From Paraplanobispora siamensis (lineage in GTDB: Bacteria > Actinomycetota > Actinomycetes > Streptosporangiales > Streptosporangiaceae): a stretch of DNA of 64,000 nt. Below the pieces are notes generated by a model. The model was not told the DNA's origin, did no database searches, and was given only the letters and a program-made list of their open reading frames with translations. The stretch covers positions 17,907 through 81,906 of the forward strand of contig NZ_BOOJ01000020.1 of NCBI RefSeq assembly GCF_016863175.1. Direction: 5' to 3'. The position numbers and the translations under genes were made by a program. Below are positions 32,988 through 41,884 of the stretch, one piece after another; the first letter of the stretch is position 1; every line of letters starts with the position of its first letter.

Positions 32988-34676
32988 TCAGTCCTCCCCT
33001 CGGGTGACGGTGGCGGTGTAGGCGGGTGCGGTGGCCAGCAGCTCGCGGTGCGTGCCCTGGGCCTGGACGAGGCCGTCCTCGACGTAGATCACGTGGTCGG
33101 CGCGGTCGAGCACCAGCGGGCTGGTGGTGCAGACCAGCGTGGTCCTGCCCGCGCGGGCCTCGGCCAGGCGCCCGGCGATGCGGGCCTCGCTGTGCGCGTC
33201 GACGGCGCTGGTGGGCTCGATGAGGATGAGCACCTCGGGGTCGTTCACCAGGGCGCGGGCCAGCCGGAGCCGCTGCCGCTGACCGCCGGAGAACTCCCGG
33301 CCCGCCTCGGCGACCCGGCTGTCCAGGCCGTCGGGCAGGGCCTCGACGATGTCCTCGGCGCAGGCGGTGCGCAGCGCCGCGGCCAGCTCGTCGGCCGAGG
33401 CCCGGCCGCTGACGTCCAGCTCATCCCTGAGCGTCCCGGCGAACAGCGCGGCCCCGTTGTCGGCGACCAGGATCCGGCGGCGGACCTCGGCCAGCGGCAG
33501 CGTGTCCAGCGGCACGTCGCCGAAGTCCACGTCGCCGTCGGCGTAGCGGCCGAGCCGGTCGGCGACGGCGATGGCCTCCTCGGGCGTGGCCGCCGCGACG
33601 GCGGTGAACACCCCGGGCCGGACCGCCACCCCGGAGGCCACGTCGCGCAGCAGGCCGCCTTCGGAGCGGCCGGTGCCGCCGGTCATCTCGGGCTCCAGGT
33701 TCAGGATCCGCACCACCCGGCGGGCGGCGACGTGCCCCTTGGTCAGCTTGTCGGCCGCCTCGGTGAGGGTCCGCATCGGGGCGATCAGGAAGACCGCGTA
33801 GCCGTAGAAGGCGACGAGCTGGCCCGCGTCGATCTCCCCCTGGACGGCGAAGGCGGCGCCCACCCAGATCACCGCGGCGGTCAGCAGGCCGGGCAGCAGG
33901 ATCTGCGCGCCCTCCAGCATCGACTCGACCGAGGCCACCCGGACGCCCGCGTGCCGTACCCGCTGCGACTCCCCGGCGTAGCGGTCGGCGAAGACCTGCT
34001 CGCCGCCGATGCCGCGCAGCACGCGCAGGCCGGCGACGATGTCGGCGGCCCGGGTGGACAGGTCGCCCTGCAGGTCGCGGTGGGCCTGCTGACGCCGGTG
34101 CAGCGGCTTGAGCAGCGGCGCGACGGCGGCGGCCATGACGGGCACGCCGACCAGCACCATCAGCCCCAGCGGCGGCGAGGCGTCGATCAGGATCACGGTC
34201 ACCGTGCCGATGGCGACGAGCGAGCCGATGCCGCGCAACAGGATGTCGATCGCGTTGCCGATGTGGGCGATGTCGGAGTTGCCGATGCTGACCACCTCGC
34301 CGGTGGACATGCGCTTGGGCAGCGTCGCGCCCAGCCGGGTCGCCTGCCTGGCGGTGACCTGGACGGTCCGGTAGGCGGCGCTCAGCCAGTTGTAGACGGC
34401 CATGCGGTGCCGCAGGATGCCGGTCACCGCCTGCACGACGCCCAGGGCCAGCACCACGGCTCCCCAGGTCAGCAGCCCGCGGGTGTCCATGACCGTGATG
34501 GCGGTGATGGCCTTGCCGATCGCGGCGGGCACCAGCGCCATGGCCAGCCACCACACGGTGGCATAGCCGATGCCGCCCAGCAGGGGGCCCATCTGACGGC
34601 GGGCCACCCACAGCAGGTAGCGGATCGGTGAACGGGCGTCGGGAATGCCGGGATCATCGGCTGGCAGGGAGCGCAT
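32988..34676 (-). CDS. ABC exporter half-transporter, degenerate ATPase
   Basis: A 562-residue half-transporter: six membrane helices (about 30-310), then a nucleotide-binding-like domain that has lost most catalytic motifs. Where Walker A should be the sequence reads AAATPEEAIAVADRLG (361-376), with no GxxGxGKS. The Q-loop is LVADNG, Walker B is ILILIEPTSAVD (Asp replaced by Ile) and the H-loop position reads CTTSPLV. The signature FSGGQRQRLRLARAL (462-476) and D-loop are perfect, so it can still complete the ATP site of the partner at 31213. ATG at 34676 is the first good start; the upstream 20 codons are non-homologous. It diverges from the HTH/Clp-N operon. Confidence 0.88.
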   Translation of the reverse strand: MRSLPADDPGIPDARSPIRYLLWVARRQMGPLLGGIGYATVWWLAMALVPAAIGKAITAITVMDTRGLLTWGAVVLALGVVQAVTGILRHRMAVYNWLSAAYRTVQVTARQATRLGATLPKRMSTGEVVSIGNSDIAHIGNAIDILLRGIGSLVAIGTVTVILIDASPPLGLMVLVGVPVMAAAVAPLLKPLHRRQQAHRDLQGDLSTRAADIVAGLRVLRGIGGEQVFADRYAGESQRVRHAGVRVASVESMLEGAQILLPGLLTAAVIWVGAAFAVQGEIDAGQLVAFYGYAVFLIAPMRTLTEAADKLTKGHVAARRVVRILNLEPEMTGGTGRSEGGLLRDVASGVAVRPGVFTAVAAATPEEAIAVADRLGRYADGDVDFGDVPLDTLPLAEVRRRILVADNGAALFAGTLRDELDVSGRASADELAAALRTACAEDIVEALPDGLDSRVAEAGREFSGGQRQRLRLARALVNDPEVLILIEPTSAVDAHSEARIAGRLAEARAGRTTLVCTTSPLVLDRADHVIYVEDGLVQAQGTHRELLATAPAYTATVTRGED

Positions 34677-34730
34677 AACCGTTACAGGCTGGCAAGATCT
34701 TCCTGGCCGGGCAAACCATTTTCCCTTGAC

Positions 34731-34748
34731 TGTCAACTATTGTTGACA
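34731..34748. promoter_or_regulatory. operator 1 of the HTH/Clp-N promoter
   Basis: TGTCAAC-TATT-GTTGACA, two 7-base arms. Its right arm contains the -35 hexamer TTGACA, so a bound protein would block RNA polymerase. A third half-site TTGAC at 34726 touches its left side. Confidence 0.6.
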
Positions 34749-34771
34749 AGGGAACGCCGTCAACATAAATT
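34743..34771 (+). promoter_or_regulatory. strong leaderless promoter of the HTH/Clp-N operon
   Basis: TTGACA (34743-34748), 17-base spacer, TAAATT (34766-34771), then 6 bases to the ATG at 34778. It is the best consensus promoter in the window. Confidence 0.7.
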
Positions 34772-34774
34772 GAC
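34759..34774. promoter_or_regulatory. operator 2 of the HTH/Clp-N promoter
   Basis: GTCAA-CATAAA-TTGAC, a second copy of the same half-sites, covering the -10 hexamer. The small HTH protein made from this promoter is the obvious candidate to bind it (autoregulation, inferred). Confidence 0.55.
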
Positions 34775-34777
34775 ATC

Positions 34778-35011
34778 ATGAGCGACACGGCACAACTGGC
34801 CTCCGACGCCAGCAGCCGCGACCCCTCCGTCGGCCTGCGGGCCGTACGGGCCCTGCGGATGCTGGTCGAGCGGCTGGAAGCCCTCCAGGTGGAGAACGCG
34901 CGCGAGCAGGGATGGTCCTGGCAGGAGATCGCCCACTGCCTGGAGGTCTCCCGGCAGGCGGTGCACAAGAAGTACGCGGGGGGCCGGGGGCTCCTGAGAA
35001 GGGAGAAGTGA
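34778..35011 (+). CDS. small helix-turn-helix protein
   Basis: A 77-residue protein: an N-terminal helix (VGLRAVRALRMLVERLEALQ) and a helix-turn-helix (NAREQGWSWQEIAHCLEVSR then QAVHKKYAGG). It ends one base-pair region before the Clp-N gene, whose ATG at 35014 lies just after its stop. Such HTH/Clp-N pairs are widespread in actinobacteria. It starts exactly 6 bases after a consensus -10 and has no ribosome-binding site. The two TTGAC/GTCAA operators over its own promoter suggest self-repression. Confidence 0.85.
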   Translation: MSDTAQLASDASSRDPSVGLRAVRALRMLVERLEALQVENAREQGWSWQEIAHCLEVSRQAVHKKYAGGRGLLRREK

Positions 35012-35013
35012 CC

Positions 35014-35574
35014 ATGTTCGAGCGCTTCCAGCAAGAGGCCCGCCAGGCGGTCGTCCTCGCCCAGGAGAACGCCCGGCAGCTCAGGCACCACCACATCGGC
35101 ACCGAGCACATCCTGCTGGGCCTGCTCGCCCAGCCGCAGAGCCTGTCGGCCCGGGTGCTGGACCGGCACGGCCTCGACCACGCCCGCGCCATGCAGGCCG
35201 TCGCCACGCTGATGCCGCCCCAGGGCGGCGACGACATCGACGCCGACGCCCTGGAGACGATCGGCATCGACCTGTCGGCCATCAAGGAGAAGATCGAGGC
35301 CGCCTTCGGCCCCGGCGCCCTGGACCGCCCCGCACGCCCCGACCGCAAGGGCCGCCTCTTCGGCGGCCGCCACATCCCCTTCACCCCGCGGGCCAAGAAG
35401 ACCCTGGAGCTGTCCCTGCGCGAGGCGATCCACCTGAAGCACAACCACATCGCCGACGGCCACATCCTGCTCGGCGTCCTACGCGAGGGCGAAGGCCTGG
35501 GCGCCCGCATCCTCGCCGAGGCCGACATCGACCTCACGACCCTCCGCCAGGAGATCGTCACCGAACTCGGCTGA
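35014..35574 (+). CDS. Clp N-terminal (double repeat) domain protein
   Basis: A 186-residue protein made of two Clp-N repeats (MFERFQQEARQAVVLAQENA with HHIGTEHILLGLLA; then FTPRAKKTLELSLREA with NHIADGHILLGVLREGEG), as at the N-terminus of ClpA/ClpC, but without any AAA+ ATPase. It is likely an adaptor or substrate-recognition protein for a Clp protease. ATG at 35014 has GGGAG about 8 bases upstream; a GTG at 35008 overlaps the HTH stop and is less well placed. Operon with the HTH gene. Confidence 0.9.
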   Translation: MFERFQQEARQAVVLAQENARQLRHHHIGTEHILLGLLAQPQSLSARVLDRHGLDHARAMQAVATLMPPQGGDDIDADALETIGIDLSAIKEKIEAAFGPGALDRPARPDRKGRLFGGRHIPFTPRAKKTLELSLREAIHLKHNHIADGHILLGVLREGEGLGARILAEADIDLTTLRQEIVTELG

Positions 35575-35620
35575 TCCCACCCCGCCCGGCGGCGAAACAG
35601 ACCGAGCCTGCGGAAAAACC

Positions 35621-35796
35621 AACCGGCACGCGGTGCTCATGGACAGCAGGCCCGAGAAGAACCCCGGCACGTTCAAGAGCCGGATCAACCGTGCCGGGCT
35701 GACGGAGTCCGCCTTCCCCGCTCTCGTCGACGGCACTTTGCGGGGCGGCTTCGCCCTCACCGGGGGTCTGACCGCCGGCATACGCCTGGCCCTTCC
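35621..35796 (+). pseudogene. remnant of a Fic-domain protein
   Basis: A translated fragment reads NRHAVLMDSRPEKNPGTFKS, then INRAGLTESAFPALVDGTLR, then GGFALTGGLTAGIRLAL. This is the stretch just before the catalytic helix in Fic (AMPylase) proteins, where family members read RPEKNPGEFK-NRAGNT-LVRGTLxxGF. The catalytic HPFxDGNGR motif is missing and the frame ends 25 codons later. No start or N-terminal half is present. It fills most of the 314-base gap 35575-35888, next to the MerR promoter. Confidence 0.6.
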
Positions 35797-35857
35797 CCGA
35801 CGTGCGGCCCGGGGGCCGTACGGCGTGCGGGACGATGGGCGGAAAAAGAGATTGAAT

Positions 35858-35872
35858 CTCCAGCCGCTGGAG
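35858..35872. promoter_or_regulatory. MerR-type operator/promoter spacer
   Basis: CTCCAG-CCG-CTGGAG lies between TTGAAT (35852-35857) and a -10-like GAGGCT (35877-35882), i.e. in a 19-base spacer, the arrangement MerR regulators act on. The GTG of the MerR gene follows 6 bases after. Confidence 0.55.
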
Positions 35873-35888
35873 GATTGAGGCTCGTCCC

Positions 35889-36800
35889 GTGAACGACCGC
35901 ACCCAGCTGTTCACCATCGGGCAGCTCTCCGACCGCACCGGCCTGTCGGTGCGCACGATCCGCTTCTGGTCCGACAGCGGCATCCTGCCGCCGACGCGCC
36001 GTTCCGCCGGTGGGCACCGGCTCTACGGCGCCGAGGCGGTGGCCCGCCTGGACCTGGTCCGGACCCTCCGCGAGCTGGGACTCGGCCTGGACACCGTCCA
36101 GCGGGTCCTGGCCGGGCAGGCCACGATGGCCGAGGTGGCAAGGACGCACGCGGACGCCCTGGACGCGGAGATCCGCACCCTGCGGATGCGGCGCGCGGTG
36201 CTGCGGTCGATCGCCCGGCGTGGGAACACGGCAGAGGAGATGAGACTCATGCACGAGATGGCCAGGCTGTCGGCGCGGGAACGGCAGCGCCTGATCGACG
36301 ACTTCGTCGACCGCGCCTTCGAGGGCGTCGGCCCCGAGGCGCCGGGAGGGCACATCGCCCAGGCGATGCGGCGGCTCCCCGCGGAACTGCCGGACGAGCC
36401 CACCTCCGAGCAGGTGGACGCCTGGATCGAGCTCTCCGGGCTCATCGCGGACGGCGGCTTCCGGCAGCGCGTGCGCCAGATAGTGGTGGCCGGCGCGCAG
36501 GCCGCGCAGGAGCAGCGGGAGCCGTACGACACCGCCCCGATCGTGGAGCACGCCGGGGGCGCGGTGGAGGCGGGCATCGCCCCTGGCAGCCCCGAGGGCG
36601 GGGCGGTCCTGGAACGCATCATCGCCCCCGACATCCCGGCCGGGGAGCGCGCCCGGCTGGCCGAGGAGATCGAGATGTTCACCGACCGGCGGGTGGAGCG
36701 CTATTGGCAGCTGATGGGCATCCTCAACGGCTGCTCACCGATCCCGACCGTCACCCCCGCCTTCGAATGGTTCGCCGCCGCCCTGCGCGCCCACCCCTGA
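35889..36800 (+). CDS. MerR-family transcriptional regulator
   Basis: A 303-residue regulator. Residues 5-75 are the MerR winged helix (LFTIGQLSDRTGLSVRTIRF, GHRLYGAEAVARLDLVRTLR), followed by the dimer helix to about 120. The remaining 180 residues form a larger alpha-helical ligand domain (MHEMARLSARERQRLIDDFV, ending TPAFEWFAAALRAHP) of a type frequent in actinobacteria; its ligand is unknown. GTG at 35889 appears leaderless. A dyad in a 19-base promoter spacer directly upstream suggests autoregulation. Confidence 0.87.
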   Translation: MNDRTQLFTIGQLSDRTGLSVRTIRFWSDSGILPPTRRSAGGHRLYGAEAVARLDLVRTLRELGLGLDTVQRVLAGQATMAEVARTHADALDAEIRTLRMRRAVLRSIARRGNTAEEMRLMHEMARLSARERQRLIDDFVDRAFEGVGPEAPGGHIAQAMRRLPAELPDEPTSEQVDAWIELSGLIADGGFRQRVRQIVVAGAQAAQEQREPYDTAPIVEHAGGAVEAGIAPGSPEGGAVLERIIAPDIPAGERARLAEEIEMFTDRRVERYWQLMGILNGCSPIPTVTPAFEWFAAALRAHP

Positions 36801-36841
36801 ACCGGCGAACCCCCGAGAGAGCGCGGCTCGCGGTGGCGGGG

Positions 36842-37420
36842 TCAGGGTTCCACGGGGGTGCGCAGGCCGTCGAAGACGACCTGGAAGGTACGGCTGCGCA
36901 CGTCGGGGGGTGCGGTTTCGGCGGCCCTGGACATGCCGACCATGAGGGTGACGAGTTCGGGGACGCCGATGTCGGGGCGGACGGCGCCGGCCTCCTGGGC
37001 CCGGGTGAGCAGGATGCCCAGGACGCGTGGCAGCTCCCGGCGGCCTTCGGCCAGGGCCTCGTCCATGTCGACGCCGGCGGCGGCCAGCGCGTCGGCGTAG
37101 GCGTTCTTGGCCGCCGACATGTCGACCATCCGGGCCAGGAGGGCGAAGAGGGCCTCGCCGGGGTCGGGGGCGGAGACCAGGGCGTCGGCCTCGTCGGCGA
37201 GGCGGCGCATCAGCTCGGTGAAGACGGCCTCGATCAGGGACTCCTTGGCCGGGAAGTGCCGGAAGACCGTGCCGATCCCCACGCCCGCCCGGCGGGCCAC
37301 GTCCTCGGTCGAGGCGGAGGTGCCCTGCTCGGCGAACACGGCCTCGGCGGCCTGGAGGATCCGCGCGCGGTTGCGCAGGGCGTCGGCGCGCAGCGGCCTG
37401 CCCGTCGCCGGAGAAGTCAT
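36842..37420 (-). CDS. TetR-family transcriptional regulator
   Basis: A 192-residue repressor. The HTH is RARILQAAEAVFAEQGTSAS then TEDVARRAGVGIGTVFRHFP with AKESLIEAVF; the C-terminal 130 residues are the variable ligand/dimer domain. ATG at 37420 has GAGG 5 bases upstream. It is divergent from the NTF2-like gene, and two palindromes in the 94-base gap between them are the likely operators. Confidence 0.9.
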   Translation of the reverse strand: MTSPATGRPLRADALRNRARILQAAEAVFAEQGTSASTEDVARRAGVGIGTVFRHFPAKESLIEAVFTELMRRLADEADALVSAPDPGEALFALLARMVDMSAAKNAYADALAAAGVDMDEALAEGRRELPRVLGILLTRAQEAGAVRPDIGVPELVTLMVGMSRAAETAPPDVRSRTFQVVFDGLRTPVEP

Positions 37421-37437
37421 GGGCACCTCGTTGACAA

Positions 37438-37455
37438 ACGGAGTCGTCGCTCCGT
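37438..37455. promoter_or_regulatory. TetR operator 1
   Basis: ACGGAG-N6-CTCCGT. It lies between TTGACA (37431-37436) and TATTTT (37455-37460), an 18-base-spaced promoter reading towards the NTF2-like gene. Confidence 0.55.
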
Positions 37456-37462
37456 ATTTTCT

Positions 37463-37484
37463 AATCGGAGTCAGCACTCCGATT
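37463..37484. promoter_or_regulatory. TetR operator 2
   Basis: AATCGGAGT-CAGC-ACTCCGATT, 9-base perfect arms. Its centre is 27 bases from that of operator 1 and it shares the CGGAG/CTCCG half-sites. Confidence 0.65.
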
Positions 37485-37514
37485 CTATGACACGGTCCCA
37501 GCGAGGAGAGTGCC

Positions 37515-37961
37515 GTGAAGAAGACGACCACCATCGATCCGCGCGAGGTCCTGGAGCGCTACCTGCGCACCGGCCTCGCCGGAGACCGCGACGCGCAGGC
37601 CGACATGTTCCTGGAGGACGGGGTCGTCGAGTTCCCGTTCGCCCCGCCGGGCACCCCGCGCCGCTTCGAGGGCCGCGAGGAGATCCGCGCCGTGCTCGCC
37701 GCCCTCGGCCGCGCGCGGGCCGGGATGCGGGTCGACGAGGACAGGACGGTGCTGGAGGTGCACGAGACGGCGGATCCGGAGGTGCTCGTCGCAGAGATGG
37801 AGATCCACGTGGACGTGGAGGCGACCGGCGACACCCTCAGGGTCCCCTACGTGCAGGTGTTCCGGATCCGTCACGGCGGGATCGCCCTGTTCCGCGACTA
37901 CTGGGCCACGACCACGGCCGACTTCGTGAAGGCCGCCCTCGGAGACCCTGGGACGGCGTGA
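37515..37961 (+). CDS. NTF2/SnoaL-like protein
   Basis: A 148-residue cone-fold (SnoaL-like) protein. Seen: DPREVLERYLRTGLAGDRDA, DMFLEDGVVEFPFAPPG, FEGREEIRAVLAAL and VPYVQVFRIRHGGIALFRDY, with the usual conserved Asp/Tyr pocket residues. Members include ketosteroid isomerases, polyketide cyclases and dehydratases, so the reaction is open. GTG at 37515 has GAGGAG about 6 bases upstream. Probably controlled by the adjacent TetR protein, whose ligand may be this enzyme's substrate. Confidence 0.83.
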   Translation: MKKTTTIDPREVLERYLRTGLAGDRDAQADMFLEDGVVEFPFAPPGTPRRFEGREEIRAVLAALGRARAGMRVDEDRTVLEVHETADPEVLVAEMEIHVDVEATGDTLRVPYVQVFRIRHGGIALFRDYWATTTADFVKAALGDPGTA

Positions 37962-38016
37962 CGGCCGCGGGACATCACGGCCGCGGGACATCACGGCCGC
38001 GGCACACGACGGCCGG
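37961..38016. repeat. 16-bp tandem repeat
   Basis: ACGGCCGCGGGACATC occurs twice exactly (37961, 37977), a third time with three changes (37993) and as an 8-base remnant (38009). It begins on the last base of the NTF2-like stop codon. Confidence 0.7.
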
Positions 38017-38026
38017 AAAAACGGGA

Positions 38027-38064
38027 CCGCGGGTCGTACCTCCCCACGAAGGTACGGCCCGCGG
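38027..38064. terminator. hairpin between NTF2-like gene and sdhB
   Basis: A 14-base stem with one G-U pair (CCGCGGGTCGTACC against GGTACGGCCCGCGG, 10-base loop) in the convergent gap. Confidence 0.6.
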
Positions 38065-38120
38065 CCCGGAAGCCATGTTCCCCTACCGGGACACAACTTT
38101 CACATTCTTCACATCCGCGA

Positions 38121-38858
38121 CTACTTCGATGCCTTGAGGTAATCGCGGTTCATCCGGGCGATGGTGTCCAGCGGGATGCCCTTGGGGCAGACCGCCGTGC
38201 ACTCGCCGGTGTTGGTGCAGCCGCCGAAGCCCTCGGCGTCCATCTGCTCCACCATGGCCTTGGCGCGGGAGGCGCGCTCGGGCTGGCCCTGGGGGAGCAG
38301 GGACAGGTGAGTGATCTTGGCGGCGGTGAAGAGGGAGGCCGAGCCGTTGGGACAGGCGGCGACGCAGGCGCCGCAGCCGATGCAGGTGGCCGCGTCGAAC
38401 GCCGCGTCGGCGTCGACCTTCTTCACCGGGACGCTGTGCGCGTCGGGGGCCGAACCGGCCGGGACGGAGATGAAGCCGCCCGCCTGGATGATCCGGTCGA
38501 ACGCCGAGCGGTCCACGACCAGGTCCTTGACCACCGGGAACGGCGCGGCGCGCCACGGCTCGATGGTGATGACCGCGTTGTCCTCGAAGTGCCGCATGTG
38601 CAGCTGGCAGGTGGTGGTGGCCACCTGCTCGCCGTGCGCGACACCGTTGATGACCATGCCGCACATGCCGCAGATGCCCTCGCGGCAGTCGTGGTCGAAG
38701 GCGATCGGGTCGTCGCCCTCCAGGATGAGCCGCTCGTTGAGCACGTCCAGCATCTCCAGGAAGGACATGTCCGGGGACACGTCCTCGACCCGGTAGGTGA
38801 CCATGCGGCCCTTGTCCTCGGGGCCGTTCTGGCGCCAGACCTTGAGAGTGAGGTTCAT
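38121..38858 (-). CDS. sdhB: succinate dehydrogenase/fumarate reductase iron-sulfur subunit (locus 1)
   Basis: A 245-residue subunit carrying electrons from FAD to the membrane. [2Fe-2S] ligands lie in [19 protein letters not shown] with TTTCQLHM; the [4Fe-4S] and [3Fe-4S] ligands are in [14 protein letters not shown] and [14 protein letters not shown]. The ATG at 38858 gives the family-like [16 protein letters not shown] at 38879 overlapping the sdhA stop has a better Shine-Dalgarno (GGAG, 6 bases) and may be the true start, adding 7 residues. Last gene of the sdhCAB operon. Confidence 0.93.
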   Translation of the reverse strand: MNLTLKVWRQNGPEDKGRMVTYRVEDVSPDMSFLEMLDVLNERLILEGDDPIAFDHDCREGICGMCGMVINGVAHGEQVATTTCQLHMRHFEDNAVITIEPWRAAPFPVVKDLVVDRSAFDRIIQAGGFISVPAGSAPDAHSVPVKKVDADAAFDAATCIGCGACVAACPNGSASLFTAAKITHLSLLPQGQPERASRAKAMVEQMDAEGFGGCTNTGECTAVCPKGIPLDTIARMNRDYLKASK

Positions 38859-38875
38859 ACCCTTGGCTCGCTCGC

Positions 38876-40800
<1,925 letters not shown>

Positions 40801-40804
<4 letters not shown>

Positions 40805-41592
40805 TTGATCACTCCGATCATGACCGCCACGGGGACCACGAGGAAGCCCAGGACCAGCACCGCGGAGATCGCGGCGGCGGTGAGCTTCAGCGGGCGGTAG
40901 CTGCGGCCGCTCGCCAGGCCGAGGGTCTGGAAGGCGCTCCACAGGCCGTGGCGCAGGTGCAGGCCGACCATGACGACGGCGACGACGTAGAAGAGGGTGA
41001 CCCACCAGCGCCCGGGGGCGAAGCCCTCCACCAGGCGCTCGTACGGCGTGCCGTCCCAGCCCGCCGGGTTGACCGTGCCGAAGGTCAGGTCGAGCAGGTG
41101 GTAGATCACGAACAGCAGGATGATGACGCCGCCGTAGCGCATGGTGTGGACGGCGTAGCCGTTCGCCTGCGACTTGCGCCTGGCCGCGTACTTGACCGGA
41201 CGGGCCTTGCCCGCCCGGCGGGCCAGCGAGATCGCCGACCACATGTGCAGGACGATGCAGACGCCCAGCACGACCTCGACGAGGGTCAGCGCGACCCGGT
41301 AGGTGAGCAGCGGCTCGCCCATCGTGCGCAGGAAGCTCGCGTACTCGTTGAACGAGTCGGCGCCGAGGAACGCCTTGAGGTTGCCGACCATGTGGCCGAC
41401 GAGGAAGAGCACCAGTACGGCGCCCGTGACGGCCATCACGGCCTTCCTCCCGTTGGAGGATCCCAGGAACCCGCCGCGACGCCTGGGCGTTGTCGGCCTG
41501 GTGTTCCTCGGAGGCGTCGCTGGCTTCGCGGGGGTCCGCGCGGGGGGCTCAACCGGCGCGGTGGAACTCCCGCGCTCAATCATGGCAGTCAC
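40801..41592 (-). CDS. sdhC: succinate dehydrogenase cytochrome b subunit (locus 1)
   Basis: A 263-residue membrane anchor. After a Pro/Arg-rich 45-residue N-terminus come five membrane helices ([99 protein letters not shown]). His residues in the first four are suited to ligate two b haems, as in the menaquinone-linked B-type family. GTG at 41592 follows TACCTT by 7 bases, a leaderless start. First gene of the operon; a LysR-type palindrome stands about 60 bases upstream. Confidence 0.93.
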
Positions 41593-41599
41593 GACCCCG

Positions 41600-41605
41600 A
41601 AGGTA
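41600..41605 (-). promoter_or_regulatory. -10 element of the sdhCAB promoter
   Basis: TACCTT on the minus strand, 7 bases before the sdhC GTG. Confidence 0.5.
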
Positions 41606-41649
41606 GGAAAAGGACTTTGGTCCCGTCCAAGTCATCGTGGATGTGGTTT

Positions 41650-41668
41650 CCATAGCCCCCGGCTATGG
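41650..41668. promoter_or_regulatory. LysR-type binding palindrome
   Basis: CCATAGCC-CCC-GGCTATGG, containing ATAG-N7-CTAT (the T-N11-A LysR box). It sits 45-63 bases upstream of the sdhCAB -10, the usual place for a LysR activator, and 217 bases from the divergent lysR gene. Confidence 0.6.
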
Positions 41669-41737
41669 CCTCTGTTTACCTGCCCCTTACATGGCCTGGT
41701 CAGCGGCGTAAGTGCGACTAAGCTCACAGGGTTGACG

Positions 41738-41754
41738 GCCGTGCTGCGCACGGC
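41738..41754. repeat. hairpin module before repeat copy B
   Basis: GCCGTGC-TGC-GCACGGC, followed by TGGCTCGGGG. It has the same loop and position as the hairpins at 8461-8515 but different, still complementary, arms. Confidence 0.65.
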
Positions 41755-41755
41755 T

Positions 41756-41848
41756 GGCTCGGGGACTCCTTGATCCGGCTCCCGCCCTCGTCACGTCCTC
41801 GCTTCGCTGCGGGCGTTCCTCCGTTGGTTCACCGGCGCCCCCTCGCGG
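41756..41848. repeat. interspersed intergenic repeat, copy B
   Basis: A 93-base copy of the element at 8517-8615, same orientation, from GGCTCGGGGACTCCTTGATC to CCCCCTCGCGG. It stands between the sdhCAB promoter region and lysR, in a 292-base gene-free gap. Confidence 0.75.
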
Positions 41849-41870
41849 GTCTGGGTGCTCGGGGTGTCCG

Positions 41871-41876
41871 TACGCT
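41871..41876 (+). promoter_or_regulatory. -10-like element of lysR
   Basis: TACGCT, 8 bases before the GTG at 41885. Confidence 0.35.
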
Positions 41877-41884
41877 AGGGAAAC

